Origin: Stappia indica
GTDB taxonomy: Bacteria > Pseudomonadota > Alphaproteobacteria > Rhizobiales > Stappiaceae
Direction: 5' to 3'
NCBI RefSeq assembly: GCF_009789575.1
Contig: NZ_CP046908.1
Location: 2,232,001-2,296,000 of the forward strand
Length of the DNA: 64,000 nucleotides
The notes under the pieces are model-generated. The model was not told the DNA's origin. It ran no database searches and worked only from the letters and a program-made list of their open reading frames with translations. Made by a program: the position numbers and the translations under genes. This document shows positions 42,909 to 52,059 of the stretch, one piece after another (position 1 is the first letter of the stretch; each line of letters starts with the position of its first letter).

Positions 42909-43850
42909 CTACCCCCGCCCCAGCGATGCGGCGTCGGCCGCAACCTCTGCCTTCGAGATCTTGCGCTCGCGATAGAGGATGTAGAGGCCCGAAGCGGTGA
43001 CGATGGACGCGCCGATCACCGTGTAGACGGTCGGAACATCGGCGAAGACGAGATAGCCGAGCGCCACCATCCACAGGATCTGCGTATACATGAAAGGCGC
43101 CAGCACCGGGGCCGGCGCCAGCACATGTGCACGGATCAGCGCGAAATGGCCGATGCCGCCCAGCGCGCCGGTCGCCAGCAGCAGCACCCAGTGCCAGGCA
43201 CTGGACGGCATCTGCCAGGCGGAAATACCGAAGGGTGCGATTGCCGTAGCGGCAACGATGGCGGAGATCATCAGCATTCCGACCGGTGAATCGGTCTGCG
43301 TCAGCATGCGTGTTGTCAGCACGTAGATCGCATAGCAGAGCATCGAGCAGACCGAGAGCAGGGCCGCCCAGTGCATCTCGCCGAAGCCCGGCCGCGTGAC
43401 GACCAGAATGCCGATGAAGCCGACGATGATCGCCATCCACCGGCGCATGCCGGCCCACTCGTTGAGCAGCGGCCCGGCCAGCGCGGTCACCACGAAGGGC
43501 GTCGCGAACATGATCGACACCGTCTCGGCCAGCTGCATGTAGCGGATCGCGAAGAAGTTGAACGCCGTCGAGCCCAACAGGCAAAGAGCCCTGAGAATCT
43601 GCAGGCCCCAGCGGCGCGTGTGCAGCACCTGCGGCGTACGCCAGAGACGGAACAGCAGGATGCCGTAGAAGATATGCGTCATGAAACGCATCCACACGAC
43701 CTGCTCGGTCGGCAGATACTGGCCGAGATACTTCGCCGTCGTATCGAGGCAGGAAAAACACAGGAAGGCGAAACAGATCAGCGCAATGCCGACGAAACGC
43801 TCCGGAATGAGCTGGCGCCAGTCGCTGACCGCCCGTTGCAGGGAATCCAA
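42909..43850 (-). CDS. EamA/DMT-family transporter
   Basis: 313 residues with ten membrane segments in two EamA repeats, e.g. MQLAETVSIMFATPFVVTALAGPLLNE and GHFALIRAHVLAPAPVLAPFMYTQILWM. Ends with a soluble Lys-rich tail (RERKISKAEVAADAASLG). It has the same topology as the protein at 30435-31364. Not clearly grouped with neighbours; it lies 83 bp upstream of the LacI-family gene on the same strand. Substrate unknown. Confidence 0.85.
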   Translation of the reverse strand: MDSLQRAVSDWRQLIPERFVGIALICFAFLCFSCLDTTAKYLGQYLPTEQVVWMRFMTHIFYGILLFRLWRTPQVLHTRRWGLQILRALCLLGSTAFNFFAIRYMQLAETVSIMFATPFVVTALAGPLLNEWAGMRRWMAIIVGFIGILVVTRPGFGEMHWAALLSVCSMLCYAIYVLTTRMLTQTDSPVGMLMISAIVAATAIAPFGISAWQMPSSAWHWVLLLATGALGGIGHFALIRAHVLAPAPVLAPFMYTQILWMVALGYLVFADVPTVYTVIGASIVTASGLYILYRERKISKAEVAADAASLGRG

Positions 43851-44102
43851 GATATACCCTCACTCGTCTGCCGACCGGCGTCGGCAGGTCGACGCACGCC
43901 ATCGGTCACGACCGAAATCGTGCATTTGTCCTATTAATTAGAATAGATCAGGGAATCTTGCGACTTGTCATGTCGCGGAAATGCACACCGGCTATGCGCT
44001 GGAGGCAACCCGGACCATCGCTTCGCGCAGGGCGCGCGCAAAACGGAGCGCGCCCCCGGGCGCACTCCGCTGGATGTGCCAGAAAACGCCAGAAACGTTG
44101 GC

Positions 44103-44573
44103 CTATTCGGGGTCGTCGACCTCGAGATCGACCTCGTCGACGGTCCGCGAGCCGAGGTTCTTCTCGACCTGCCTGAGCAGCTTGCGCAGCTTCTTGCGGT
44201 CCTTCTCGTCGAGACCGGCAAGCGCCTCCCGTTCGAGACGCTTCCATGCCCGATCGATTGTCTCGACCAGCGCCCGGCCCTCGTCGGTAAGGAAGACCCG
44301 GGCAAGGCGCCCGTCGGTTTCGGAAGCCGCGCGGCGCAGGAAACCCTGCGCCGAAAGGCGCGTCACCATCTTGGTGATGGTCGGCGGCTGTACCGAGAGT
44401 ACGGCCGCAAGCTGGCTCATGGTCTGGCCGTCACCTTCCGACAGGACCTTGAGCACGGCTTCCTGGCCCGGATGAAGCCCGATCCGGGAGAGGTGGATGC
44501 CTGCGCGCGAACGATGGGCCTTGGCCGTTTGAGCCAGGCGAAACGTCACGCTCTTTTTGTAATTGAACGCCAT
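44103..44573 (-). CDS. MarR-family transcriptional regulator
   Basis: 156 residues. Winged helix-turn-helix: GLHPGQEAVLKVLSEGDGQTMSQLAAVLSVQPPTITKMVTRLSAQGFLRR, then the wing ASETDGRLARVFLTDEGR. A C-terminal helical dimer segment follows (RKKLRKLLRQVEKNL) and an acidic tail. ATG at 44573 follows AGAAGGCG; a longer frame to 44729 has no family support. It lies at the end of the catabolic operon direction, 196 bp past the last flavodoxin-like gene, and could regulate it, but there is no shown link. Confidence 0.88.
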   Translation of the reverse strand: MAFNYKKSVTFRLAQTAKAHRSRAGIHLSRIGLHPGQEAVLKVLSEGDGQTMSQLAAVLSVQPPTITKMVTRLSAQGFLRRAASETDGRLARVFLTDEGRALVETIDRAWKRLEREALAGLDEKDRKKLRKLLRQVEKNLGSRTVDEVDLEVDDPE

Positions 44574-44769
44574 GTTTCGCCTTCTAATGCCGGCAAATGA
44601 AAGCTTGATGACAGCGAACGAAAATCGCGTCCATCCTTCATGGCCAATCCCGGACATGCCGTCCACGTCCGCATAATGCGTCCGGAATGACACGGAATCA
44701 AAAGGGATTCGCCGCCAAGGCGAAAACACCAGCCCGGCAGTCAGGTGTCGAAGCGGACAAAAAGGCGGC

Positions 44770-45357
44770 TTACCACCGCGCCAGCTTGCGTTTCACTTTC
44801 TCAAGATAGCGCCTGCGACTGTCGTCGGTGGAGGTGTCCATCTTGTAGTGGGCAAGATAGCGAACCCGGCACCACGGATGGCACAGGGCCCGGATGCCAC
44901 GCAACACGGTCTTGCGGCCCGGCTCGCCGATCACCTTCGACACCAGCCACGACGCGCCGCAGGTCGTGACCACCGCGATCTTGCGGATGTGCTGCATGCG
45001 CGGCCGCGTGCCGGTTGTCTCCGTGGGAATATCGAAGGTGACATGGGGGATCCAGACCCGGTCCAGATAGCCCTTGAGCATCGCCGGCAGCCCGTACCAC
45101 CAGGTCGGGTAGACGAAGAGCAGCGCCTCGGCCCACAGGATGTCGTCGACATGCTCGGCGACCGGATCCCGGTTGACCGCCGGATCGGCGTAGCGCCGCC
45201 ATTCGCTCTCCTGCATCACGGGATCGAACCCGCATGCATAAAGGTCGGTAAGGCGCGTCTCGTGGCCAGCGGCGCCAAGTGTTTCCACCGCCGCCTTGCA
45301 CAGGGCTGCGGCAAAGCTGTCCGCAGCGGGATGGCAGAAGATCACAAGGACGCGCAT
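44770..45357 (-). CDS. Flavodoxin-fold NAD(P)H-dependent oxidoreductase (second of pair)
   Basis: 195 residues. Flavodoxin-2/KefF-type: VLVIFCHPAADSFAAALCKAAVETL N-terminus (FMN phosphate loop HP...SF), FVYPTWWYGLPAMLKGYLDRVW (the YPxWW motif near the flavin) and VVTTCGASWLVSKVIGE. It overlaps the preceding paralog by one base (TGATG). The C-terminus DDSRRRYLEKVKRKLARW is charged. Reduces quinones or similar compounds in the family; here it probably serves the catabolic operon. Real acceptor unknown. Confidence 0.87.
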   Translation of the reverse strand: MRVLVIFCHPAADSFAAALCKAAVETLGAAGHETRLTDLYACGFDPVMQESEWRRYADPAVNRDPVAEHVDDILWAEALLFVYPTWWYGLPAMLKGYLDRVWIPHVTFDIPTETTGTRPRMQHIRKIAVVTTCGASWLVSKVIGEPGRKTVLRGIRALCHPWCRVRYLAHYKMDTSTDDSRRRYLEKVKRKLARW

Positions 45358-45938
45358 CAAAGCCTCTCGAGTTCCGCAGTAACGCGCGCGACGAAAGCCT
45401 TCCGCCCGGCCTCGTCGATCCGGTTCATGTCATAGAGCGCCAGATAGGACAGCCGCCCGGTCGGCGCGATCAGCGCCCGCAGCACTCTTCGCACCAGCTT
45501 GCGCGGCGGATCGCCGACCAGGCAGGCTCGCAGCCGGCTGCCGCCATAGGTCGTCACCGCCACGAGCCTGCGAATATGCTGGAGGTTGGGCACGACCTTG
45601 CCGTCGCGCATGCGGAAGGAAACGCCGGGCAGGAACACCCGGTCGAAATAACCCTTCAGGATCGCCGGAAAGCCGAAGTTCCAGACCGGGTAGACGAGCA
45701 CGATCGCCTCCGCCCGCATCAACTGCTCGACATAGTCCGCCACCGGTTCGCGGTTACGCTCCACATCGTGATAGGCGAGCCGCTCCTCCCGGCTGAGGAC
45801 CGGGTCGAAGCCCTTGGCGTAAAGATCGCATTCCTCGACCGAATGCCCCGCGGCCACGAGCACCCGCAGGGCCTCGTTCTTCAGCGCGGTGGAGAAGCTT
45901 TCCTCCACCGGATGCGCATGGATGAGCAGCACGCGCAA
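45357..45938 (-). CDS. Flavodoxin-fold NAD(P)H-dependent oxidoreductase (first of pair)
   Basis: 193 residues. Same family as the next gene: VLLIHAHPVEESFSTALKNEAL, VLVYPVWNFGFPAILKGYFDRVFLPG and VAVTTYGGSRLRACLVGDPPRK. The two share similar length and key motifs and are probably an old tandem duplication that has diverged. It is 10 bp after the FAD oxidase stop, with which it presumably works in an electron-transfer or reduction step. Cofactor FMN or FAD and NAD(P)H by family. Confidence 0.87.
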   Translation of the reverse strand: MRVLLIHAHPVEESFSTALKNEALRVLVAAGHSVEECDLYAKGFDPVLSREERLAYHDVERNREPVADYVEQLMRAEAIVLVYPVWNFGFPAILKGYFDRVFLPGVSFRMRDGKVVPNLQHIRRLVAVTTYGGSRLRACLVGDPPRKLVRRVLRALIAPTGRLSYLALYDMNRIDEAGRKAFVARVTAELERL

Positions 45939-45948
45939 GGGGGCCGGC

Positions 45949-47349
45949 CTATCGTGCGAGGCCGGGGAACAGGAATGTCTGCTCGGCCGAGAAGTCGAAA
46001 TCCGGGTTTTCCCAGGCGATCATCTTCCCCGGGTTGAGCAGGCCCTTGGGGTCGGCCTCGGCCTTGAAGGCCAGTTGCACCGCATCGGTCTGCTTCATGC
46101 CGCCTTCTTCGAGCGTGTAGCGATGCGGATTGAAGATCGGGCAGCCGAGATCCTCGTGGATGCGGATGATCTCGTTGAGCCGCTCCTCGGTCGTGTAGCG
46201 CACCACCGGCAGGCCGAAGCAGGTGATCTTGCCGTCGAAGCGCACGAACTCCAGATGACCGGGAACCTCGTCGCCGAACATCTCGGCAAGCTTCACCGCC
46301 TTCTGCACATGATCGGGGAACGGATAGAGCACCTGCAGGTAGGTGATCGTGGGATCGACCCGCAGACCGCGCAGCGTTGTGTGGTTCCACGTCAGCTCAT
46401 AGACCGGCGGCAGCCCCTTGCTCTCCTCCTCGCTCGCCAGATCCGAGCGATAGACGACCTCCGCTCCCTTCTGGCGGCGGGTGAACGCATCGAGGGCATC
46501 CATCGCGAAGGGCGCCACCATGAGCGCGCAGACGGACTGGTCCGAGCGCAGGAACTTGCGATGCCGCAGGAAATAGTCGTGCGGCAACGGCGCGGCGATA
46601 GGCGCGATCTCCTTGGTCAGGATGCCGTCCTGATTGGCGATCGCATCGGCATAGCGCGCCGCGCCGGCGAAATCGTCGAAGCCGACCAGCACATCGACCC
46701 AATCATAGGCTGCCGTCAGCGGCACCGTCACCTCGGTGATGATGCCGTTGGTGCCATAGGCGTGGCTGACCTTGTGCATGTCCTCGCCGGACAGCGTCAG
46801 CACGCGCGGCTCGGCCTCCATCGTCACCACCTTCAGCGAGATGATGTTGCCGAAATCCCTGAGGCCGCCCCAGTTGATCGACCCGACACCGCCCGAACCG
46901 CCGGCGATGAAGCCGCCGATGGTTGCCGTCCGGTAGGTGGACGGGTGCATGCGCAGTTCCTGCCCCGTGGGACGCACGGCCTCGTCGATGGCGTACATGA
47001 TCGCGCCGGCCTCTGCCCGCACGAAGCCGCGCCCCGTCTCCAGAACCTGGTTCATCTCGGCAAGGCTCAGCACCACGCCGCCGGACAGCGGCATGGCCTG
47101 GCCATAGTTGCCCGTGCCGGCACCGCGCGTCGTGACCGGGATATTCAGCTCGTAGCAGGCCTTCAGCACGCGGATCACGTCGTCCTGGCTGCGGGCGCTG
47201 ACGACGATATCGGCGGTGACGTCCTCGAGCTGGCGCTTGAGAACCGGCGAGTACCAGAAGAAATCACGGCTCTTCTGCCGCACGATCTGCGGGTTGTCCT
47301 CGATCGCCAGACCTTCCAGGGCGGTCTTGAGCGCGGCGATGTCATGCAT
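45949..47349 (-). CDS. FAD-binding oxidoreductase (PCMH/GlcD-type)
   Basis: 466 residues. FAD-binding PCMH domain: PVTTRGAGTGNYGQAMPLSGGVVLSLAEMNQVL (~70-105, flavin-binding glycine-rich turn), YRTATIGGFIAGGSGGVGSINWGGLRDFG (~142-170), and ADPKGLLNPGKMIAWENP at the C-terminus (FAD-oxidase C domain). Oxidises hydroxyacids or similar compounds by family. It is 3 bp after the amidohydrolase stop, in an operon with an ABC transporter and two flavodoxin-fold reductases; the exact substrate is unknown. Confidence 0.87.
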   Translation of the reverse strand: MHDIAALKTALEGLAIEDNPQIVRQKSRDFFWYSPVLKRQLEDVTADIVVSARSQDDVIRVLKACYELNIPVTTRGAGTGNYGQAMPLSGGVVLSLAEMNQVLETGRGFVRAEAGAIMYAIDEAVRPTGQELRMHPSTYRTATIGGFIAGGSGGVGSINWGGLRDFGNIISLKVVTMEAEPRVLTLSGEDMHKVSHAYGTNGIITEVTVPLTAAYDWVDVLVGFDDFAGAARYADAIANQDGILTKEIAPIAAPLPHDYFLRHRKFLRSDQSVCALMVAPFAMDALDAFTRRQKGAEVVYRSDLASEEESKGLPPVYELTWNHTTLRGLRVDPTITYLQVLYPFPDHVQKAVKLAEMFGDEVPGHLEFVRFDGKITCFGLPVVRYTTEERLNEIIRIHEDLGCPIFNPHRYTLEEGGMKQTDAVQLAFKAEADPKGLLNPGKMIAWENPDFDFSAEQTFLFPGLAR

Positions 47350-47352
47350 GAT

Positions 47353-48672
47353 TCAAGGCTCCATCAGATCGTCGAGTTCGCGATAGTCGGGCAGTGTGCG
47401 CTCAAGGGCAATGCCGTCGCGCAGCACCCGGCGGGGACCGGACGGCCGTGCGCACAGTTCGTTCCAGTTGCGGGCCCGGAACAGCACGAGGTCGGCGGCG
47501 AGCCCCGCGTCGATCCGCCCGCGCGTCGGATCTCCGAGCAAGCTCGCAGGCGTCGTCGTGACCGTGCGGATCCAGTCGCCCGAAGGATGGTCGAGATGCA
47601 AGATGCGGGTCGCCTGGGTGAACACCTCGATCATGTCGAGGTCGCCATAGGCATAGAACGGATCACGCGTATTGTCGGAGGCGACCGCGACGGGAATGCC
47701 CCGCGCCTTCATCTCGTGCAACAGCGTCACGCCGCGCCAGCGCGGCGTCCGCCCGGCCTGCCGGTCCATCAAGTACATATTACAGAGCGGCAGCGACACC
47801 ACGCCGATCCCCGCCCTGGCCACTAGGTCCAGCGTGCGGTCGACCTCGTCCGGCTCCTGGCGGGCCAGCGAGCAACAATGGCCGCAGACGATCCGGCCCT
47901 CGAACCGGTTGCGCAGCGCGCCCTCGGCAATGAGCGCCAGCGAGCGGGCCTGCGGGTCGGCGGTCTCGTCCACGTGGAAATCGAGATCGAGACCGCGCTC
48001 GGCTGCGGCGCGAAACAGCGCGTCGATATGTCCTTCCAGCCCCTCGATCATGTAGGTGACCGCACCGAGCGTGCCGCCCGTCTTCAGCACCGTGTCGGCG
48101 ATCCGGTCGAGAAAGCCGGGGATCAGAAGGCTTTCGACGCCGTAAAGGGCGGACGCCTGCAACTCGATCCGGTCCATCCAGTCCTGCCGGATCTCGGCGA
48201 AGAGCGGCCAGCTGATCTCGTCCTGTGGCGGAATGCTGTCGAGATGCGTGCGGATCATCACCGTGCCGTGGGCATGGGCACAGCGCAGGGCGAAATCCAT
48301 CCGCCGCCGCAGGTCCGCCGCAGACCAGCGTGCCGGCCGGTCCGCCGAGACCGCTTCCAGTGCACCGGGAAAGGTGCCGTCCGGATTGGGCCGGCGCGGC
48401 CAGATATGGCCCTTGTCGAGATGCGTGTGCATGTCGACGAAGCCGGGCAGCACCAGACCGCCGTCGAGGTCGACGACCGCAACGCCTTCCCGCCGTTCCA
48501 GCAGGCCCGGCGGCGCGATGGCAGCAATCTCGCCATGCTCGATGTGGATGTCCGCCCGGCCGAGGCCGTCGCCGATATGGTTCAGCGTGCCGCCGGTGAC
48601 GGCGCTCGGCACGGTGGCATTGGCCAGCAGGACCCTGCCGGTCGCGGGAATTTCGGGCACCACATATGTCAT
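47353..48672 (-). CDS. Cytosine-deaminase-like amidohydrolase
   Basis: 439 residues. Amidohydrolase-superfamily metal enzyme: VDMHTHLDKGHIWPR (HTH metal pair and the LDKG typical of the cytosine/isoguanine deaminase group), FHVDETADPQARSL, VCGHCCSLARQ (metal His) and ASDNTRDPFYAYGDLDMIEV (catalytic Asp). It lies 4 bp from the upstream permease gene and 3 bp from the downstream flavin oxidase gene. Family members deaminate or hydrolyse cyclic amidines and amides; the ring substrate here cannot be named. Confidence 0.87.
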   Translation of the reverse strand: MTYVVPEIPATGRVLLANATVPSAVTGGTLNHIGDGLGRADIHIEHGEIAAIAPPGLLERREGVAVVDLDGGLVLPGFVDMHTHLDKGHIWPRRPNPDGTFPGALEAVSADRPARWSAADLRRRMDFALRCAHAHGTVMIRTHLDSIPPQDEISWPLFAEIRQDWMDRIELQASALYGVESLLIPGFLDRIADTVLKTGGTLGAVTYMIEGLEGHIDALFRAAAERGLDLDFHVDETADPQARSLALIAEGALRNRFEGRIVCGHCCSLARQEPDEVDRTLDLVARAGIGVVSLPLCNMYLMDRQAGRTPRWRGVTLLHEMKARGIPVAVASDNTRDPFYAYGDLDMIEVFTQATRILHLDHPSGDWIRTVTTTPASLLGDPTRGRIDAGLAADLVLFRARNWNELCARPSGPRRVLRDGIALERTLPDYRELDDLMEP

Positions 48673-48676
48673 CAGG

Positions 48677-49552
48677 TCAAGAATCCCGCTTGATCGCGCT
48701 TTCGTGCCAATGGCGCAGCAGCAGATGCGACAGCACGCTCAGGCTGGCGAAGATGATGATGCCGGTGACCGAAATGAGCAGGATGGCCGCGAACATGCGC
48801 GGGATGTTCAGCCGGTAGCTCGCCTCGAGGATCTTGAACGCCAGCCCCGAGCCAAGGCCGCCGGTGCCGGCAACGAACTCGGCCACGATGGCACCGATCA
48901 GCGACAATCCGCCGGCGATCTTCAGCCCGCCGAGGAAGTAGGGCAGCGCCGCCGGCAGGCGCAGATAGCGCAGCGTCTGCCAGCGGGTGGCCCCATAGAG
49001 CTGGAACAGATTGCGCAGGTTGTGGTCCGCGGAGTTGAGCCCGAGCGTCGTGTTCGACAGGATCGGGAAGAACGCGACGATCCACGCGCAAATCAGGAGG
49101 CCGGCGATCTTCGAGGGAACATAGATGAAGATCAGCGGTGCGATGACGATGACCGGCGTCACCTGCAGGATCACCGCATAGGGAAAGAACGACATCTCCA
49201 CCCATTTCGACTGGGCAAAGAGTACTGCGAGACCGACGCCACCGACCGTGGCGATGACCAGCGCCCCGAGTGTGATCGCGATGGTGATCAGCAGGGCCGG
49301 CCACAGCATCGACCAGTCGGTGATCAGTGCCTGCACCACCCGGTCCGGACCCGGCAGGATGTAGTGGGGCACCTTGAAGGCAACGACATACCACTGCCAA
49401 AGGGCGATGGTCGCGATCATCACCACCACCGGCAGCAGCCAGCGGGCGGTCCGGTCGATACGCTCGCGGCGCGCCTTGCGCAGTTCCGCCGGATCGACGG
49501 GCGCTGCCGCCTCGACGTTCAGGCTTGCGGTCGTGTCCAGGTTGGCCGTCAT
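48677..49552 (-). CDS. ABC transporter permease (SsuC/ThiX/TauC type)
   Basis: 291 residues, six membrane helices (~37-60 and on). The coupling segment is FFPILSNTTLGLNSADHNLRNLFQLYGATRWQTLRYLRLPAALPYFLGGLKIAGGLSLIGAIVAEF, the conserved EAA-type loop. A soluble N-terminus of ~35 residues carries AELRKARRERIDRTARW. Start at 49552 with AGAGGACG upstream; the gene follows the ATPase by 62 bp. Family: nitrate/sulfonate/pyrimidine importers. Confidence 0.92.
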   Translation of the reverse strand: MTANLDTTASLNVEAAAPVDPAELRKARRERIDRTARWLLPVVVMIATIALWQWYVVAFKVPHYILPGPDRVVQALITDWSMLWPALLITIAITLGALVIATVGGVGLAVLFAQSKWVEMSFFPYAVILQVTPVIVIAPLIFIYVPSKIAGLLICAWIVAFFPILSNTTLGLNSADHNLRNLFQLYGATRWQTLRYLRLPAALPYFLGGLKIAGGLSLIGAIVAEFVAGTGGLGSGLAFKILEASYRLNIPRMFAAILLISVTGIIIFASLSVLSHLLLRHWHESAIKRDS

Positions 49553-49614
49553 GCGGTCGTCCTCTGGGTGTTCGACGAAAAGCGGTGCAGGTCTCCTCGA
49601 CCCGCCACCGCAAC

Positions 49615-50436
49615 TCAGTGGTTGCCGTCGCCCTCTGCGGCCATCGCTGCCTGCAGCGCCTCCGATGCGCTGCGGCAATGGTCGGAATAGGCGTGCGAGG
49701 TGCGAAAGGTCTCGTCCCGCGGATACGGGGCATCCACAGAAAGGTCGGCAACGACGCGCCCGGGACGGGCCGCCATGACCACGATCCGGTTGGACAGGTA
49801 GACGCTCTCGAACACCGAGTGGGTCACGAAGATCACCGTCCAGCCGAACTCCTGCCACAGGCGCAGCAGATCGTTGTTGAGGCGGAAGCGGGTGATCTCG
49901 TCCAGCGCCGCGAAGGGCTCGTCCATCAGCAAAAGACGCGGCTTCGTCACCAGCGCCCTGGCGATGGAAACGCGCATCTTCATGCCGCCCGAAAGCTCCC
50001 GCGGGTAGCTGGCCGCGAACCGCTCCAGCCCCACCATCTCCAGCGCTTCCATCACAGCGGTGCGCGAGGCGTCGGCGGACCTGCCCTTCAGCTTGAGCGG
50101 CAGGTGCACGTTGTCGAACACCGTCGCCCAAGGCATCAGGGTCGGCTCCTGGAACACGAAGCTGATGGCGTGGTCATGGGCACCGGGTCGCTCGTCCGGC
50201 CACACCAGGCGGCCTGCCGTCGGGCTCGACAGCCCGGCGATGATCCGCAAGGCCGTCGACTTGCCGCAGCCGGAGGGGCCGAGGAGGCTGACGAACTCGC
50301 CGCTGTTGATGTCGAGCGTCATGTCCTTCAGCGCCACAGTGGCGTTGGCGAAGGTCTTCGACACCCGCTGCAGCGAGACGATGGGCTTGCGCGGGGCGGC
50401 ATCGCCCCCCGCCGTCATGATCGGGGAGGCGCTCAT
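49615..50436 (-). CDS. ABC transporter ATPase (SsuB/ThiZ type)
   Basis: 273 residues. Walker A GPSGCGKS at 53-60, signature YPRELSGGMKMRVSIARAL, Walker B LLLMDEPFAALDEITRF, switch His VIFVTHSVFESVYLS. The N-terminal part before ~18 is flexible. Start at 50436 with GGGAGG. Energises the importer together with the permease and the NMT1/THI5-type binding protein. Confidence 0.93.
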   Translation of the reverse strand: MSASPIMTAGGDAAPRKPIVSLQRVSKTFANATVALKDMTLDINSGEFVSLLGPSGCGKSTALRIIAGLSSPTAGRLVWPDERPGAHDHAISFVFQEPTLMPWATVFDNVHLPLKLKGRSADASRTAVMEALEMVGLERFAASYPRELSGGMKMRVSIARALVTKPRLLLMDEPFAALDEITRFRLNNDLLRLWQEFGWTVIFVTHSVFESVYLSNRIVVMAARPGRVVADLSVDAPYPRDETFRTSHAYSDHCRSASEALQAAMAAEGDGNH

Positions 50437-50498
50437 CGCGCGCCTCCCTTTGTCGCCGGCCGGACCGGCCGGATCGCTCTGCAACTGGACAAGGCCGT

Positions 50499-51524
50499 TC
50501 AGTTCCCCGTCAGCTTCTTTTTCAGATCGAGGCCGACGCCCTTGTTCACGAACTGGAGCGTGTAGGTCTTCTTGATGTCGAGCCCGTCCTCGATCACGCC
50601 GGCCTTGACCATCTTCTGGTAGAAGTCGGTCATCCGCTCGTCGGTCATGGCGCCGATGCCCATCGTCTCGGAATCTCCGGAATCGACGATGCCGTACTCC
50701 TTCATCTTGTCGATGGAGAAGGCGATCTGCTCGTCCGTCATTTCCGGATTGGCCGCCTTGATCGCGTCGTTCGCAGCGGAGTTGTCGCCATAAAGGTAGT
50801 TGTTCCAGCCGATCGCCGAGCCTTCGACGAAGCACTTCACCACCTCGGGCCGATTCGCGACCGTGTCAGCCATCGTCTCGACGGTGGTGGCATAGGTGCT
50901 GAAGCCGTGGTCGGCGATCAGGTAGATGTCCGGCACGAACCCGCCCACGCGCTCGACCGCATAAGGCTCGGACGTCACGTAGCCCTGCTGGCCGGCCGCA
51001 GGATCGGCCAGGAACGGCGCCGGGTTGAATGTGTAGGGACGGCGCTGCTCGACGGTGAATCCGAACTCGGAGATCATCCACTGGTAGTAGGAGGCAAAGC
51101 CGTTGTCGCCGATCAGCAGCGGCGCAGTACCGGCCATCGCCTCGAAGCTCTCATACTTGCCGGGATGAGTGATGATGACCTGCGGCTCTTTCTGGAAGTC
51201 TGCGGCCACCACGACGACCGGAATGTCCTCGCGCAGGGCGAAGAACGTCTGCAGCATGTTGCCGCCCATCAGGAAGTCGATCTTGCCGGCCAGCATGAGC
51301 GCCCGGTTGTTCACCTGCGGGCCGCCCGGCACGATGGTGACATCGAGGCCGCACGCCTTGTAGGTGCCGTCGGCAACGGCCTGGTAGTAGCCGCCATGCT
51401 CGGCCTGGGCGAGCCAGTTGGTGCCGAACGTCACCGCCTCCTGGGCAAGCGATCCGCCCGCCGAAATCGAAACAAACGCAAATGCCGCGCCCCCAAGCAG
51501 GGCGCCCTTCGAAACTGTCCGCAT
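50499..51524 (-). CDS. NMT1/THI5-type ABC substrate-binding protein
   Basis: 341 residues. Signal peptide MRTVSKGALLGGAAFAFVSISAGGSLAQ (in segments; cleavage near AQ-E). The body is NMT1/THI5-like (NWLAQAEHGGYYQAVADGTYKACGLDVTIVPGGPQ; AGKIDFLMGG). Such proteins bind pyrimidine-type or sulfonate molecules; the NWLAQAEHGGYYQA segment resembles the pyrimidine/HMP-binding relatives. Start 51524 uses GGAGGCG upstream. It is the first gene of a seven-gene operon running to 44770. Ligand unproven. Confidence 0.9.
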   Translation of the reverse strand: MRTVSKGALLGGAAFAFVSISAGGSLAQEAVTFGTNWLAQAEHGGYYQAVADGTYKACGLDVTIVPGGPQVNNRALMLAGKIDFLMGGNMLQTFFALREDIPVVVVAADFQKEPQVIITHPGKYESFEAMAGTAPLLIGDNGFASYYQWMISEFGFTVEQRRPYTFNPAPFLADPAAGQQGYVTSEPYAVERVGGFVPDIYLIADHGFSTYATTVETMADTVANRPEVVKCFVEGSAIGWNNYLYGDNSAANDAIKAANPEMTDEQIAFSIDKMKEYGIVDSGDSETMGIGAMTDERMTDFYQKMVKAGVIEDGLDIKKTYTLQFVNKGVGLDLKKKLTGN

Positions 51525-52059
51525 GATGCTGTCCGCCTCCAGAAATGCTCCAAACCCGTTCCGGCCTTGAAAGGCCGTCCGTCCCGTTCTTGTTTGAGGG
51601 CGATCCGCGCTCCCGAGAGCGGGAACCGCCACAGCCGACCGAGTATGATCGGCCATCGAGGATCGGCCACGCTCAAATTGCAGCCATCTCCTCCCAGCAC
51701 AGCAATCGACGTGCCATACGCCTTGAGATACCAGTCAATTCTGACAGTCCTGCAAGGGCTGGAACCGTTTGTGGAACCTGCGCCGAAGAGACAGTGGCAG
51801 AACCGACCAGGCAAGTCCCTTTCAGCGGCGCTTCACGACATCGTCGCGCCACACTAACCCAGCTTGTCCGCACAAAAAAGCGGCATGACGACCTACGGTT
51901 ACGCCGGAAATTTCATCACACCGCATCGCTCGGATGACGGATGGCTCTTTCCCGGCATGGCCCGGTACGGCTAGCCTTGCGAACGAAAACCCTTCCCCCT
52001 GCTCCTGCTGCAATCGTTCGAAGGCCGCCGCACAGGACGGGCAACTCCGGAGAGCCTGG
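51525..52059. promoter_or_regulatory. Divergent control region of the catabolic island
   Basis: 535 bp between the leftward transporter operon and the rightward rid/deaminase genes; the longest gene-free stretch in the window. At 51732-51745 AGTCAATTCTGACA is a near-palindrome (AGTCA/TGACA arms), a plausible operator for a GntR-like or similar regulator. Two-way promoters are expected, but no textbook -35/-10 pair stands out by eye. Short frames here have no good start sites or homology cues. Confidence 0.45.

Noticed and set aside
48677-50131. A long frame joining the permease to upstream sequence (484 codons)
   Set aside because: The upstream part lies antisense-frame to the ATPase gene; the true permease starts at 49552 with a good ribosome site.
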